From IMG/VR virus record IMGVR_UViG_3300049841_000030, positions 1 to 36,388 of that record: DNA of 36,388 bases; one strand, given 5' to 3'. The notes under the pieces were generated by a model. It was not told the DNA's origin. It saw only the letters and a list, made by a program, of their open reading frames with translations, and did not search any database. This DNA is from a virus. Position numbers and translations under genes: made by a program. This document shows, piece by piece, positions 23,792-30,411 of this stretch. Every line of letters begins with the position of its first letter. Within the stretch, counting starts at the first letter, position 1.

Positions 23792-25225
23792 ATGACAATT
23801 CAAGAATTTATCAATCAATGGCAAGGGCAGCTTGTACCGAGTTGCGGTGGTATAACTGGGCAGTGCGTAAGTCTATCTCAACAGTGGGCGCAAGCGAATG
23901 GCGTAAGTGGTTGCCCAGTATTTCCGGTAGCGGCTGCTAAAGATATGGCTGGCTCTCGCCCTGACTTCTTTGATTGGACACCCAATACCCCAAGTGGTGT
24001 ACCACCTGCCGGCGCAATTATTGTTTTTGATAGTCGTTATGGCGGTGGCTACGGTCATACTGGTGTCTGTACTGGGCGAGCAGATACTAACACTTTTGAT
24101 ATGTTTCAAGAGAATGACCCGGGCGGTAGTGGCGCACACGTCAAAACCTACAATTATAACGGCTGTTCTGGCTGGCTAACCTTTAAAAGTGTTACCCCAC
24201 CACTAGCAGATAACGAGGGAATTGTACAAGGGCAAGGCTTGCGCGCGCATACTGAACCAAATACTACCTCAACCTACCCTTGGTACTATGATGACCAAGA
24301 GCATATAACCTTACTGGCTCGTACCAAAGGCGAAAACGTAGACGGCAAATGGGGCTATACAGATATATGGTATCAAACAGATAAAGGCTGGGTAACTGAC
24401 GGCTATGTTCAAACCAAAGCTACACCTGCAAACGTGCCAGATTATGTACCACCAGCCGCGCCACCTACTCCTGCCCCACCTACTTACAGCCAAAACCCAG
24501 CTAAGGGTTTATGGGGTATTGATGTATCTGCACACCAAGGCGATATTGACTGGAGTAAAAAGGTAGTTGATTTCGTAATAGTCAAAGCCGGGCATACTGG
24601 CGTAAGCTACGGCGGTAAACAGCCTGCCAACGCTGACCCTAAATATGCTGACAATATAAAAGCTTGTGGCATACCGTTTGGCTCGTATTGGTATGGCTAC
24701 CCTAGTCTAGACGCGAAAGCCGAAGCCCAAGCGTTCGCTAATACTGTTGACAAGTCCGGTTCACTCTGGCTTGACCTAGAAGAACAGGGCGACAATATAG
24801 CACAATGGGCGCTAGACTTTATAAACGAAACTGAAAAACTAACTGGTAGACCTTGCCACTTATACACGTACTTCGACTACGCCAATAACCACCCCGGGCT
24901 TGACCACGTATTCATAGGCACTAACCGTCAGCTTTGGCTCGCACACTACGGTATTAAGCCCGGCGACAAACTACCAGCCACACCACTCAATAAAGAGCCT
25001 ATAATGCACCAGTACAGCTCGACAGGGCTTTTAGCTGGTATTACGGGCAATGTAGATTTAAACGTCTATAACGGTACTGATTTGAGTTTTAACGCACTAG
25101 CCGAACCACTACACACTGAGCCGATACCTACCGAACCACAAACCCCACCAGACCCGAACGCCCCAACACCTACTTTTTGGCAGCTATTCATACAATTTAT
25201 TAAGCAATTGTTTGGGTGGGCTTGA
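23792..25225 (+). CDS. Bifunctional endolysin (CHAP + SH3-like + GH25)
   Basis: This 477-residue lysin has an N-terminal CHAP amidase/endopeptidase (about 1-135). Its Cys is in GQCVSLSQQW, His in GGYGHTGVC, and the third residue is in DMFQEND. An SH3-like wall-binding segment follows (about 145-205, QGQGLRAHTEPNTTSTYPWY, WGYTDIWYQTDKGWV). A Pro-rich linker leads to a GH25 muramidase (about 232-430) with GIDVSAHQGDIDW and the catalytic acidic pair in LWLDLEEQ. A Pro linker and an amphipathic/hydrophobic end (FWQLFIQFIKQLFGWA) complete it. It cuts both the peptide and the sugar backbone of peptidoglycan. Confidence 0.95.
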   Translation: MTIQEFINQWQGQLVPSCGGITGQCVSLSQQWAQANGVSGCPVFPVAAAKDMAGSRPDFFDWTPNTPSGVPPAGAIIVFDSRYGGGYGHTGVCTGRADTNTFDMFQENDPGGSGAHVKTYNYNGCSGWLTFKSVTPPLADNEGIVQGQGLRAHTEPNTTSTYPWYYDDQEHITLLARTKGENVDGKWGYTDIWYQTDKGWVTDGYVQTKATPANVPDYVPPAAPPTPAPPTYSQNPAKGLWGIDVSAHQGDIDWSKKVVDFVIVKAGHTGVSYGGKQPANADPKYADNIKACGIPFGSYWYGYPSLDAKAEAQAFANTVDKSGSLWLDLEEQGDNIAQWALDFINETEKLTGRPCHLYTYFDYANNHPGLDHVFIGTNRQLWLAHYGIKPGDKLPATPLNKEPIMHQYSSTGLLAGITGNVDLNVYNGTDLSFNALAEPLHTEPIPTEPQTPPDPNAPTPTFWQLFIQFIKQLFGWA

Positions 25226-25268
25226 GGTAAAATAGAAGTAAACAACTTAATTTAAGGAGTATTTAATT

Positions 25269-25484
25269 ATGGCACAATCAACTAAGATTTCGTTCTGGCA
25301 AACTAGCTGGGGCAAAGGTGTTCAGCGTTTAGTTTACCTAATAATATCAGGCGCGTTGGCTAGTGTTCTAGCTTATGTGACTAAAGATAATATGGCTTTT
25401 GGTATCGCTACACCAGTAATTTACTTTGTAGTAAAGACTGCTAGTGACGTGTTCAACAAAAACATACCTAACTCAATGAGTTAG
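25269..25484 (+). CDS. Putative holin
   Basis: This 71-residue protein has an AAGGAG site and two hydrophobic stretches (VQRLVYLIISGALASVLAYV, then MAFGIATPVIYFVVKTASDV), with a charged turn (TKDN) between. Size, topology and position directly after the endolysin fit a class II holin. No named family assigned. Confidence 0.65.
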   Translation: MAQSTKISFWQTSWGKGVQRLVYLIISGALASVLAYVTKDNMAFGIATPVIYFVVKTASDVFNKNIPNSMS

Positions 25485-25487
25485 CCT

Positions 25488-25604
25488 GTGGAAAAACCTG
25501 TTGATAAACTGGAAAAAGTAGAAACCAAAACAGAAGAACCAGATTTTTTAGAGGGGTTGGTGTGCAGCATACTGAACCCCGACAGTTGCGAAGCCTGTCA
25601 ATAG
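25488..25604 (+). CDS. Small acidic Cys-rich protein, 38 aa
   Basis: GTG 25488 gives MEKPVDKLEKVETKTEEPDF followed by a Cys-containing tail (VCSILNPDSCEACQ). The ribosome site is weak and it starts only three bases after the holin stop. It may be a small lysis regulator or be untranslated. Confidence 0.4.
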   Translation: MEKPVDKLEKVETKTEEPDFLEGLVCSILNPDSCEACQ

Positions 25605-25606
25605 CT

Positions 25607-25699
25607 ATGTGGGAAGCCCTTATCTTTACGATAATGGGCTTTTCTGTTGGCTTCTTCGTGGGCGGTGTAATAGGTATGTTAATTGGTGAAGCAGAATAA
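25607..25699 (+). CDS. Tiny Gly-rich membrane peptide, 30 aa
   Basis: ATG 25607 follows two bases after the previous stop. The product is one membrane helix with GxxxG-type packing (ALIFTIMGFSVGFFVGGVIG). It ends the plus-strand lysis operon. It may be a holin partner or regulator. Confidence 0.45.
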   Translation: MWEALIFTIMGFSVGFFVGGVIGMLIGEAE

Positions 25700-25702
25700 A
25701 AA

Positions 25703-25761
25703 AACCCTGTGGAAAACAGGGTGTGTGGTAGTTCCTTTTTTTTCTGCGCTAGGAACTACCA
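25703..25761. terminator. Terminator zone between convergent operons
   Basis: CCCTGT/ACAGGG (25705-25721) forms a hairpin; on the minus strand it is followed by seven T, a clean intrinsic terminator for the minus operon. A second inverted repeat of 10 bp, TGGTAGTTCC/GGAACTACCA (25726-25735, 25752-25761), has a T-rich loop and could stop plus-strand messages. A further CCAAG/CTTGG pair lies at 25760-25779. Confidence 0.75.
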
Positions 25762-25806
25762 AGCTGCGCACTTCTTGGAACTAGGGGAGTAGCCCCAAGG
25801 TAGCGA

Positions 25807-26095
25807 CTAACCCTCGTGTAGCTCTCTTAATACGCTAGAGCGCTCACGCTGGATTATTTGAATGTTCTTTTGCAGGCGGGCAGATTGTTTGTAAAGAGCG
25901 GCTAAACGGCGGTCTAAGCGTTCTAGACGCAGCCGGTTTTCTGGCTCTCTCGACGACTGTGATTTCTTTGAAGTCGGTTGACCATATGACACGGTTCGTA
26001 TACCACACTTTCTCTGTGACTTCACAGAAATGCACCTCGGCGTGGACGAATAGACCAATTACTTCACTCCTTTGGTGGCAGAATGGACAAATCAT
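25807..26095 (-). CDS. Zinc-finger and coiled-coil protein, split by a +1 shift
   Basis: The upstream frame (ATG 26095) begins MICPFCHQRSEVIGLF with a CxxC pair and a later Cys (VHFCEVTEKVWYTNRVIW, FKEITVVE). It then decays and stops at 25844. The other frame, one base ahead, supplies a sensible coiled coil (RLERLDRRLAALYKQSARLQ, KNIQIIQRERSSVLRELHEG) to TAG 25807. Joining them gives a 95-residue protein. The switch probably lies in the 25930-25960 stretch, where AGAAAAC is the only homopolymer. It could be an indel, a programmed +1 shift or two overlapping genes. Its start overlaps the stop of the gene before it (ATGA). Confidence 0.5.
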
Positions 26096-26238
26096 TTCAG
26101 GTCTTCTTCGCGAGCGAGCTTTTGACCGTCCTTGGTTATAACGAACATAGTGCGAGTGCGCCCGCAGTAATGTAGAACTTTCTTATGGAACGTGCTGATA
26201 ATTTTCTTGTTGCAATAGGTACAGCGCGTATTCAGCAA
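26092..26238 (-). CDS. Small zinc-finger protein
   Basis: TTG 26238 follows an AGGGAG site on the minus strand by six bases. The 48-residue product has CTYCNKK (CxxC) and HYCGRTR, followed by MFVITKDGQKLAREEDLK. Its stop overlaps the ATG at 26095, so it is the first gene of a coupled two-gene minus-strand operon facing the lysis operon. DNA or RNA binding is plausible for such a finger but not shown. Confidence 0.6.
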   Translation of the reverse strand: MLNTRCTYCNKKIISTFHKKVLHYCGRTRTMFVITKDGQKLAREEDLK

Positions 26239-26389
26239 GGTACACTCCCTTCACTAGAGTCATATATATTTTCTCACGAATAGGAGTATGATAACGGTAA
26301 GAGCAAGTACCCCTTATTAGTATTCAAAGACTAAAACTTAGTACAAATTAGTAATGTGAACTACGAAATTACTCAAGAAAAATATTTTC

Positions 26390-26416
26390 ACCGCGTCAGG
26401 CTCTTGCGCGGTTTTT
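26390..26416 (+). terminator. Intrinsic terminator 1
   Basis: ACCGCG (26390-26395) pairs with CGCGGT (26407-26412) over an 11-base loop, followed by a T run. It would stop plus-strand transcription from the left before the promoter at 26486. Confidence 0.8.
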
Positions 26417-26439
26417 AAGTTTGGGTATACAATGATAAA

Positions 26440-26465
26440 GACTTTTCTTTTGACATTGAAAAGTC
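26440..26465 (+). promoter_or_regulatory. Inverted repeat GACTTTTC/GAAAAGTC
   Basis: Eight-base perfect arms (26440-26447, 26458-26465) surround a TTGACA (26450-26455). A repressor or activator at this site could cover that -35-like hexamer. A matching -10 is weak. Confidence 0.5.
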
Positions 26466-26473
26466 ACTTTAGT

Positions 26474-26525
26474 AGAGATTATCTCTTGACAAAAAGAGGG
26501 TGGCTTTTGTATACTGATATTATCA
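26474..26525 (+). promoter_or_regulatory. Promoter with two operator-like palindromes
   Basis: TTGACA (26486-26491) and TATACT (26510-26515) are 18 bases apart. The palindrome AGAGAT-T-ATCTCT (26474-26486) abuts the -35, and TGATA-T-TATCA (26515-26525) spans the likely first base. Both could be operators. Confidence 0.65.
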
Positions 26526-26566
26526 ATGTCATTAGAAACGAAAGCCGCTGTTCAAGCGGTTTTTTC
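26522..26566 (+). ncRNA. Possible ~45-nt promoter-terminator RNA
   Basis: The promoter at 26486-26515 would start near 26522 and terminator 2 ends by 26566. No gene fits in between. This may be a small RNA or an attenuated leader for the early operon. Its existence is inferred from the signals alone. Confidence 0.4.
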
Positions 26567-26568
26567 GT
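26538..26568 (+). terminator. Intrinsic terminator 2
   Basis: CCGCT (26545-26549) pairs with AGCGG (26555-26559) over a five-base loop, followed by six T. Flanking ACGAAA/TTTCGT extend the stem. It lies about 45 bases after the promoter start at 26522. Confidence 0.85.
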
Positions 26569-26619
26569 CTAAAGCATAAACCTCGACAGTAGTTTACAAG
26601 GAGTTCTGCTGTATAAATA

Positions 26620-26713
26620 AAAAGGGTTTTGGGTGGGGTTACTCTAGTGTCCCCACACTCACACTAGAGGGGCTGTTTTATAGCGATTTCAGCCCCTCGC
26701 CCTAAGCCCTTTT
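26620..26713 (+). other. Nested multi-stem structure
   Basis: Outer arms AAAAGGG (26620-26626) and CCCTTTT (26707-26713), next GGG (26631-26633) and CCC (26700-26702), enclose CTCTAGTGT/ACACTAGAG (26642-26650, 26661-26669) and GAGGGGCTG/CAGCCCCTC (26667-26675, 26690-26698). The two inner hairpins share three bases, so they partly exclude each other; GTGGGG/CCCCAC (26633-26638, 26651-26656) is a third option. A structured RNA, switch or origin element is possible. Confidence 0.5.
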
Positions 26714-26723
26714 ACTAAATATC

Positions 26724-26793
26724 TTGCTTGTAAGCAGATGATAGTGCGGGCAACGCCCACCGTCTGCGACCCGCGACCTCACTTGCTTATAAG
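26724..26793. repeat. Direct repeat TTGCTTRTAAG flanking a hairpin
   Basis: TTGCTTGTAAG (26724-26734) and TTGCTTATAAG (26783-26793) differ at one base and each is partly palindromic. Between them GCAGA/TCTGC (26734-26738, 26763-26767) encloses GGGC/GCCC (26748-26751, 26755-26758). This layout is suggestive of an iteron or origin element. Confidence 0.45.
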
Positions 26794-26872
26794 AGTTCTA
26801 ATAAATGAGGGTATAAATACTAAATCAGATTCCTAGAATATATGAGGGATAGAAGACGGTGTTCATATCTGG

Positions 26873-26899
26873 TTTTGTTGTATAAAAAAGTCAACAAAA
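26873..26899 (+). promoter_or_regulatory. Inverted repeat upstream of early promoter
   Basis: TTTTGTTG (26873-26880) and CAACAAAA (26892-26899) are perfect 8-base arms with an 11-base centre, ending 15 bases before the early -35. A regulator site is likely. Confidence 0.55.
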
Positions 26900-26914
26900 A
26901 GTACTGAATATCTA

Positions 26915-26943
26915 TTGACATTTAACAAGTATAAGAGTAATAT
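26915..26943 (+). promoter_or_regulatory. Early promoter
   Basis: TTGACA (26915-26920), a 17-base spacer and TAATAT (26938-26943) give a near-consensus sigma-70 promoter. It would start close to 26950, ahead of the long early operon at 26984. Confidence 0.8.
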
Positions 26944-26983
26944 AGACAGTACAAAATAGTCTAATTTTGAAAGGGTATTAAGA

Positions 26984-27214
26984 ATGAATGGTAACGACCA
27001 ATATTTAGAGAATATCGAACGACAGTGGGGTAATTTTGACCCACCAGAGAATGACATATATGAAGCCCTAGGCAAACAGCTTAGCCACGCCAAGGCTATA
27101 GCCAAGTCTGGTGACAAAGCGGCTCAAGATATTCAAGCTATGGCAGAGCGAGAGCAAGAACGGGCTGACGAGTTGCGCGATTCAATGCGCGAAGACGGCA
27201 TAGGTGGTTACTAA
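26984..27214 (+). CDS. Early protein, 76 aa
   Basis: This is the first gene after the early promoter, with a GAAAGGG site. The protein is very charged and helical (QLSHAKAIAKSGDKAAQDIQ, then AMAEREQERADELRDSMRED). I recognise no family. Its stop overlaps the next ATG by one base (TAATG). Confidence 0.65.
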   Translation: MNGNDQYLENIERQWGNFDPPENDIYEALGKQLSHAKAIAKSGDKAAQDIQAMAEREQERADELRDSMREDGIGGY

Positions 27215-27897
27215 TGACTAAAGAAGCTATCGCAGAAGTTGAGATTGCAGAGCCGGTGGCTGTAATACCCCGTGCTGTAATGGCAGGTGCAGCCCAGCTC
27301 AAGCGCCAAATGACCCGTGACCAAGACCTGCGCAAAGTAATCAATGAATATATTGATAATAATATGGAAAGTGGCAAAGACTATGGCTCAATCACAATCA
27401 AGGGCGCAGTAAGTAAGCCAAGCCTACTCAAGCCCGGCGCTGAAAAGTTTTGCTCGTTATTCAAAGTGCGTCCAACCTTTCGCAAAGACGAAGACACTTG
27501 TAATATGCTTGGTGACACGCCCGGCATTGTGGCTTATGTTTGTGAACTGGTTGACACCAAAGGTTTAATTATTGGCGAGGGTAGGGGTGCATACAAAGTG
27601 GAACTAACTGATTCAGACTTTAATATAAACAAAGCTATTAAGATAGCCGAGAAACGTGCGCAGGTAGACGCTGTGCTGCGTACTGGCTGTTTAAGCGACT
27701 TCTTTACTCAAGACGTAGAAGACGCGCCACAGGGGGTATTAGACAACCAAGCCAAAGCCCCAATGACAGGCGCACCAAGCGCGGCTCAACTAGGCTTGAT
27801 TGATAAGCTGGTAAGAGAAAAGGGGCTTGACCAAGAACCGCCACCAGAAACTAAGCAAGAAGCAAGCGATACTATTGCGGAGTTAATGAAGCTATGA
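27214..27897 (+). CDS. Putative recombination (single-strand annealing-like) protein
   Basis: This 227-residue protein has the element SKPSLLKPGAEKFCSLFKVR (about 67-86), then EGRGAYKVELT and KAIKIAEKRAQVDAVLRTGC followed by SDFFTQDVED (about 149-180). 'K-P-G-A-E-K' with 'A-x-K-R-A-x-V-D-A-x-L...F-T-Q-D' is a common phage family that I associate with Rad52/Sak-like annealing proteins; the assignment is from memory of the pattern. The C-terminal AAQLGLIDKLVREKGLDQEP is a small helical domain typical of that family. It is the only replication- or recombination-type protein found. Confidence 0.6.
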   Translation: MTKEAIAEVEIAEPVAVIPRAVMAGAAQLKRQMTRDQDLRKVINEYIDNNMESGKDYGSITIKGAVSKPSLLKPGAEKFCSLFKVRPTFRKDEDTCNMLGDTPGIVAYVCELVDTKGLIIGEGRGAYKVELTDSDFNINKAIKIAEKRAQVDAVLRTGCLSDFFTQDVEDAPQGVLDNQAKAPMTGAPSAAQLGLIDKLVREKGLDQEPPPETKQEASDTIAELMKL

Positions 27898-28034
27898 CAC
27901 TCCTACAGAAAACCGCTCGTGCCAAAGCTGAAATGTATATTATCTACGATATGTACAAATCTAAGCGAGCAGAATATGAAAGTTTACTAAGTAGATTAAC
28001 AGAAGAAACATTAAAGAAAAGAGGGAAAAAGTAA
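27894..28034 (+). CDS. Small basic helical protein, 46 aa
   Basis: The start overlaps the previous TGA (ATGA) and the TAA overlaps the next ATG. The product is helical and basic (TLLQKTARAKAEMYIIYDMY, KSKRAEYESLLSRLTEET, LKKRGKK). Coupling on both sides supports translation. Function unknown. Confidence 0.6.
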   Translation: MTLLQKTARAKAEMYIIYDMYKSKRAEYESLLSRLTEETLKKRGKK

Positions 28035-28294
28035 TGCCGGGGACTATCAAGGGCGGAATTAAAGCCGCTCAAACAAACAAGAAAAAATATGGTAGGGGTT
28101 TCTACCAAACAATAGGTGCTATGGGTGGCAAGATAAGCCGGGGCGGTGGATTTGCTGCCAACCCAGAACTAGCCCGTATTGCTGGTGCTAGAGGTGGACG
28201 CGGGGCGAATAAATACACTGCTAGCGAACTCAAAGAATATAAACGCCAACTTAAAGAAGCTAAAGAGATGGCTAGATATGGGGGTATGGAATGA
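28034..28294 (+). CDS. Conserved GG-rich phage protein (KGGFAxxPELA)
   Basis: This 86-residue basic protein contains GAMGGKISRGGGFAANPELA (about 28-47) and RIAGARGGRG, a pattern seen in many phage genomes without known function and reminiscent of GsiB/KGG stress-protein repeats. A helical basic tail follows. Its start overlaps the previous TAA. Confidence 0.65.
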   Translation: MPGTIKGGIKAAQTNKKKYGRGFYQTIGAMGGKISRGGGFAANPELARIAGARGGRGANKYTASELKEYKRQLKEAKEMARYGGME

Positions 28295-28464
28295 TATTTA
28301 TAGTTATATTTGGCTCGTTTGCTGCCGGTATGTTAGCTGGCTACCAGATTGATACTGAACGAGCTACGCTTAAAGTATTTAATATGATGAAAAAAGACCC
28401 AGTATTATCTAAAAGACTTAATCAGTTATTTGAAGAAGCAAAGAGAAAAGATGGAAAGCTTTAG
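28291..28464 (+). CDS. One-helix membrane protein, 57 aa
   Basis: ATG 28291 overlaps the previous stop. The product has an N-terminal membrane helix (IFIVIFGSFAAGMLAGYQ) and a charged helical tail (TERATLKVFNMMKKDPVLSK, RLNQLFEEAKRK). It is one of several small membrane proteins in this operon. Function unknown. Confidence 0.65.
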   Translation: MIFIVIFGSFAAGMLAGYQIDTERATLKVFNMMKKDPVLSKRLNQLFEEAKRKDGKL

Positions 28465-28696
28465 TATGGATTGGTTTGATACTAAAAAAGCCTACGAGCT
28501 TTACCTTGCCGGGCATAGTATAAATGGTATAGCAAAGATTATGGATTGCTCGCAACCAACTTGTAAACGTAAACTCGAAGCCGCTTACCCACAAGTAGAG
28601 TTTAGTAGAGTTACACCAAAGAAACGTAGTAAAGACTACTTCGCTGGCTATAATGCCGGCTGGCGCGCACGAGATAGGAGTTTACAAAGTGAGTAA
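28451..28696 (+). CDS. Small HTH DNA-binding protein
   Basis: ATG 28451 is preferred; TTG 28430 and ATG 28466 are also open. The 81-residue product has a Hin/homeodomain-like helix-turn-helix (KKAYELYLAGHSINGIAKIM, then DCSQPTCKRKLEAAYP). Its C-terminus is basic (KKRSKDYFAGYNAGWRARDR). A transcription role in the early operon is plausible. It overlaps both neighbours. Confidence 0.65.
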   Translation: MESFSMDWFDTKKAYELYLAGHSINGIAKIMDCSQPTCKRKLEAAYPQVEFSRVTPKKRSKDYFAGYNAGWRARDRSLQSE

Positions 28697-28925
28697 GCTA
28701 ATAACCTTTTTCTGGCTACTGGTATGTGCTTTTATTGTAGCTGTCGGCGCAATGATGTTATGGGTGGCAGTACTGTTATTCACCTATGGTCTTTGGTTAA
28801 TTTCACTTTGTTTAGTTATTAGCTGTGTACTAGCGGGACTATTAGCAATAATGATTTGGGAAGTTGTTAATTCTCGCCACAAGTTTCCTGATGATTGGAG
28901 TAAAAAAAATGACCAAGACAATTGA
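28689..28925 (+). CDS. Two-helix membrane protein
   Basis: GTG 28689 follows GGAG by eight bases. The 78-residue product begins MSKLITFFWLLVCAFIVAVG and has a long hydrophobic span to AIMIWEVV, enough for two helices, then NSRHKFPDDWSKKNDQDN in the cytoplasm or outside. Function unknown. Confidence 0.65.
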   Translation: MSKLITFFWLLVCAFIVAVGAMMLWVAVLLFTYGLWLISLCLVISCVLAGLLAIMIWEVVNSRHKFPDDWSKKNDQDN

Positions 28926-29163
28926 AAAGTACGACAAAATGAAAGTGGACAAGACCGATTATGGCTATGCGATTGTTATTCAAGATGGGCTAGCTTCGGT
29001 TATGACTACAAAAAAAGGCGCTGCACTTTTTAAAGATAAGAAGACTATGTTTTATAGGTCTGGGTGTTTTGAAGTAGTTATACCCTACCCAATTCTACAA
29101 GATATTCTAGAAGAAGCAGACAAACATATTAGTAAATATGAAAAGAGGTATAGCAATGATTAA
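28909..29163 (+). CDS. Hypothetical protein, 84 aa
   Basis: ATG 28909 follows GGAG; a longer frame begins upstream but lacks a ribosome site. The alpha/beta product (KTDYGYAIVIQDGLASVMTT, FEVVIPYPILQDILEEADKH) is soluble and charged. No family is recognised. Confidence 0.55.
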   Translation: MTKTIEKYDKMKVDKTDYGYAIVIQDGLASVMTTKKGAALFKDKKTMFYRSGCFEVVIPYPILQDILEEADKHISKYEKRYSND

Positions 29164-29272
29164 GATGTTTAAAGGTTTATTCTGTAATCACTCCAAGGAA
29201 AGCCGCTTTACCCACAACGGCATAAACTACTATCGCTGTAATAAGTGCCAAACAGTTAGGCGGTCTAAATGA
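29156..29272 (+). CDS. Tiny zinc-finger protein, 38 aa
   Basis: ATG 29156 overlaps the upstream stop region, and its TGA overlaps the next ATG. The product carries FCNHSKESR and YRCNKCQTVRRSK, which gives C-x-H plus C-x-x-C ligands for one zinc. It is basic and may bind nucleic acid. Confidence 0.6.
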   Translation: MIKMFKGLFCNHSKESRFTHNGINYYRCNKCQTVRRSK

Positions 29273-29598
29273 AAAAGCAAAAACTCGAAACCCAAATACT
29301 ACATTGCCTAGAAAAATACCCTGACACCCGGAACGACGACATAGTTCTAACCCGGGTAATATGGCAAGTATTCTACAGCCACCTGATACAAGGCGAGGGT
29401 AAGTCTAAATTCGTACTGCTTATAGACTTAAACAAGCTACCGCGCGAAGACAATGTGAAGCGCATACGGGCTAAGATACAAAATGAGCAAAAGAAATTTC
29501 CACCTACCGAGTATGCAGTTGCTAAGAAACGTGGCTGGGCAGAACAAGAGTGGCGTAATTATCTAGGCTATGGGCAGAAAAGGCTATGGAATGAGTAG
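29269..29598 (+). CDS. Conserved phage protein (IQNE family)
   Basis: This 109-residue protein has LHCLEKYPDTRNDDIVLTRV (about 12-31), RVIWQVFYSHLI, DNVKRIRAKIQNEQKKFPPT (about 61-80) and AEQEWRNYLG. The 'R-N-D-D-x-x-L...I-Q-N-E-x-x-x-x-P-P-T' pattern is a recurring phage family of unknown function. It is translationally coupled to its neighbours (ATGA). Confidence 0.65.
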   Translation: MKKQKLETQILHCLEKYPDTRNDDIVLTRVIWQVFYSHLIQGEGKSKFVLLIDLNKLPREDNVKRIRAKIQNEQKKFPPTEYAVAKKRGWAEQEWRNYLGYGQKRLWNE

Positions 29599-29740
29599 AA
29601 AATTGTACATTAAAAAGACCCACAGAACCGTGCCAATGAGTTATAATCTACTAAATTTAAAAATTAGTAGGGTGAGTTTTTGGCAGAATCTTAAGTATCA
29701 TATTAAGTTAAAGTTGAGAGGTAACCCGAATGAAAAGTAA
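29591..29740 (+). CDS. Small basic protein, 49 aa
   Basis: ATG 29591 overlaps the end of the previous gene, and its end overlaps the next start (29730) by 11 bases. The product is very basic (KLYIKKTHRTVPMSYNLLNL, SRVSFWQNLKYHIKLKLRGN). Hydrophobic residues alternate with basic ones. Function unknown. Confidence 0.5.
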   Translation: MSRKLYIKKTHRTVPMSYNLLNLKISRVSFWQNLKYHIKLKLRGNPNEK

Positions 29741-29993
29741 AGTTCTAAATTATATATTACAAGCGATTGTAGCTGGTGCTTTAGTATTTAGTATTGTGCA
29801 AAATCTATTGGCTAAGAATGGTGAAGCAGTGCTTGGTTTCTCGCTAGCACTAATGTGGTTCGTTATGTTTATAATGTCTGAGCATTTTAATAATACCCTG
29901 CGTGCCTTGCTTGACGACTACGGCAAGCTAGTAGATAAAATAATCAAAGACCAGATTGCTTGGGCTAAAGAATTAACAAAGGCAAAGAAATGA
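29730..29993 (+). CDS. Two-helix membrane protein, 87 aa
   Basis: ATG 29730 follows a GAGAGG site. The product has YILQAIVAGALVFSIVQNLL and VLGFSLALMWFVMFIMSEHF as two membrane helices, then a coiled helical tail (LRALLDDYGKLVDKIIKDQI, AWAKELTKAKK). It resembles small phage envelope proteins; no family. Confidence 0.6.
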   Translation: MKSKVLNYILQAIVAGALVFSIVQNLLAKNGEAVLGFSLALMWFVMFIMSEHFNNTLRALLDDYGKLVDKIIKDQIAWAKELTKAKK

Positions 29994-30202
29994 AAACCAC
30001 AGAGCAAGCTTTACTTGATGGCTATACGCTTGAGGGTGAACTAGGCTTTAGCTTCAAGTTCGGTGACAATGACGAATATGAACTATGGTTTGAACCATTA
30101 CTATTTGATAATCAGATGTACGTAGCGTTGTATAAAAACCAAAGTTTACTAACCGAAAAGGTTGTGGTTAAGCCCGGGTATATAAAGGAGTTAGAAGAAT
30201 GA
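29990..30202 (+). CDS. Hypothetical protein, 70 aa
   Basis: ATGA overlap with the previous gene. The soluble alpha/beta product has LDGYTLEGELGFSFKFGDND and QMYVALYKNQSLLTEKVVVK. Acidic. Function unknown. Confidence 0.5.
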   Translation: MKTTEQALLDGYTLEGELGFSFKFGDNDEYELWFEPLLFDNQMYVALYKNQSLLTEKVVVKPGYIKELEE

Positions 30203-30411
30203 ATGATTATGGTAGTAAATTAGAAAAAAGCTTATGGGTAATCTTATTCGTAGCCAGTTCAGTGATGTTTGTATGGGCTTATTTTAGAGGTTGGGCAATG
30301 CGCGACCTTGTGTTTTATGGCATATTGTCAATTCTATTTAGCTTAGAAGTATCTGACCAGCAAACGTGGGAACTTATAAAGCTAAGAACTAGTAGGAAAA
30401 AGCGGGTATGA
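30199..30411 (+). CDS. Two-helix membrane protein, 70 aa
   Basis: ATG 30199 overlaps the previous stop. LEKSLWVILFVASSVMFVWA and LVFYGILSILFSLEV are hydrophobic spans with a basic Arg-rich turn between. The tail is basic (KLRTSRKKRV). Function unknown. Confidence 0.6.
   Translation: MNDYGSKLEKSLWVILFVASSVMFVWAYFRGWAMRDLVFYGILSILFSLEVSDQQTWELIKLRTSRKKRV

Larger units (their letters stand above)
26239..26983. other. Main noncoding region, candidate origin and switch
   Basis: About 745 bases carry no convincing gene. They hold two intrinsic terminators, two or three sigma-70 type promoters, several perfect inverted repeats and a nested multi-stem block, listed separately. It lies between the minus operon and the early operon. 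Absence of a replication gene elsewhere makes it the best candidate for the origin. Confidence 0.5.

Noticed and set aside
26239-26983. CRISPR array in the noncoding region
   Set aside because: Repeats are few, short and unevenly spaced.
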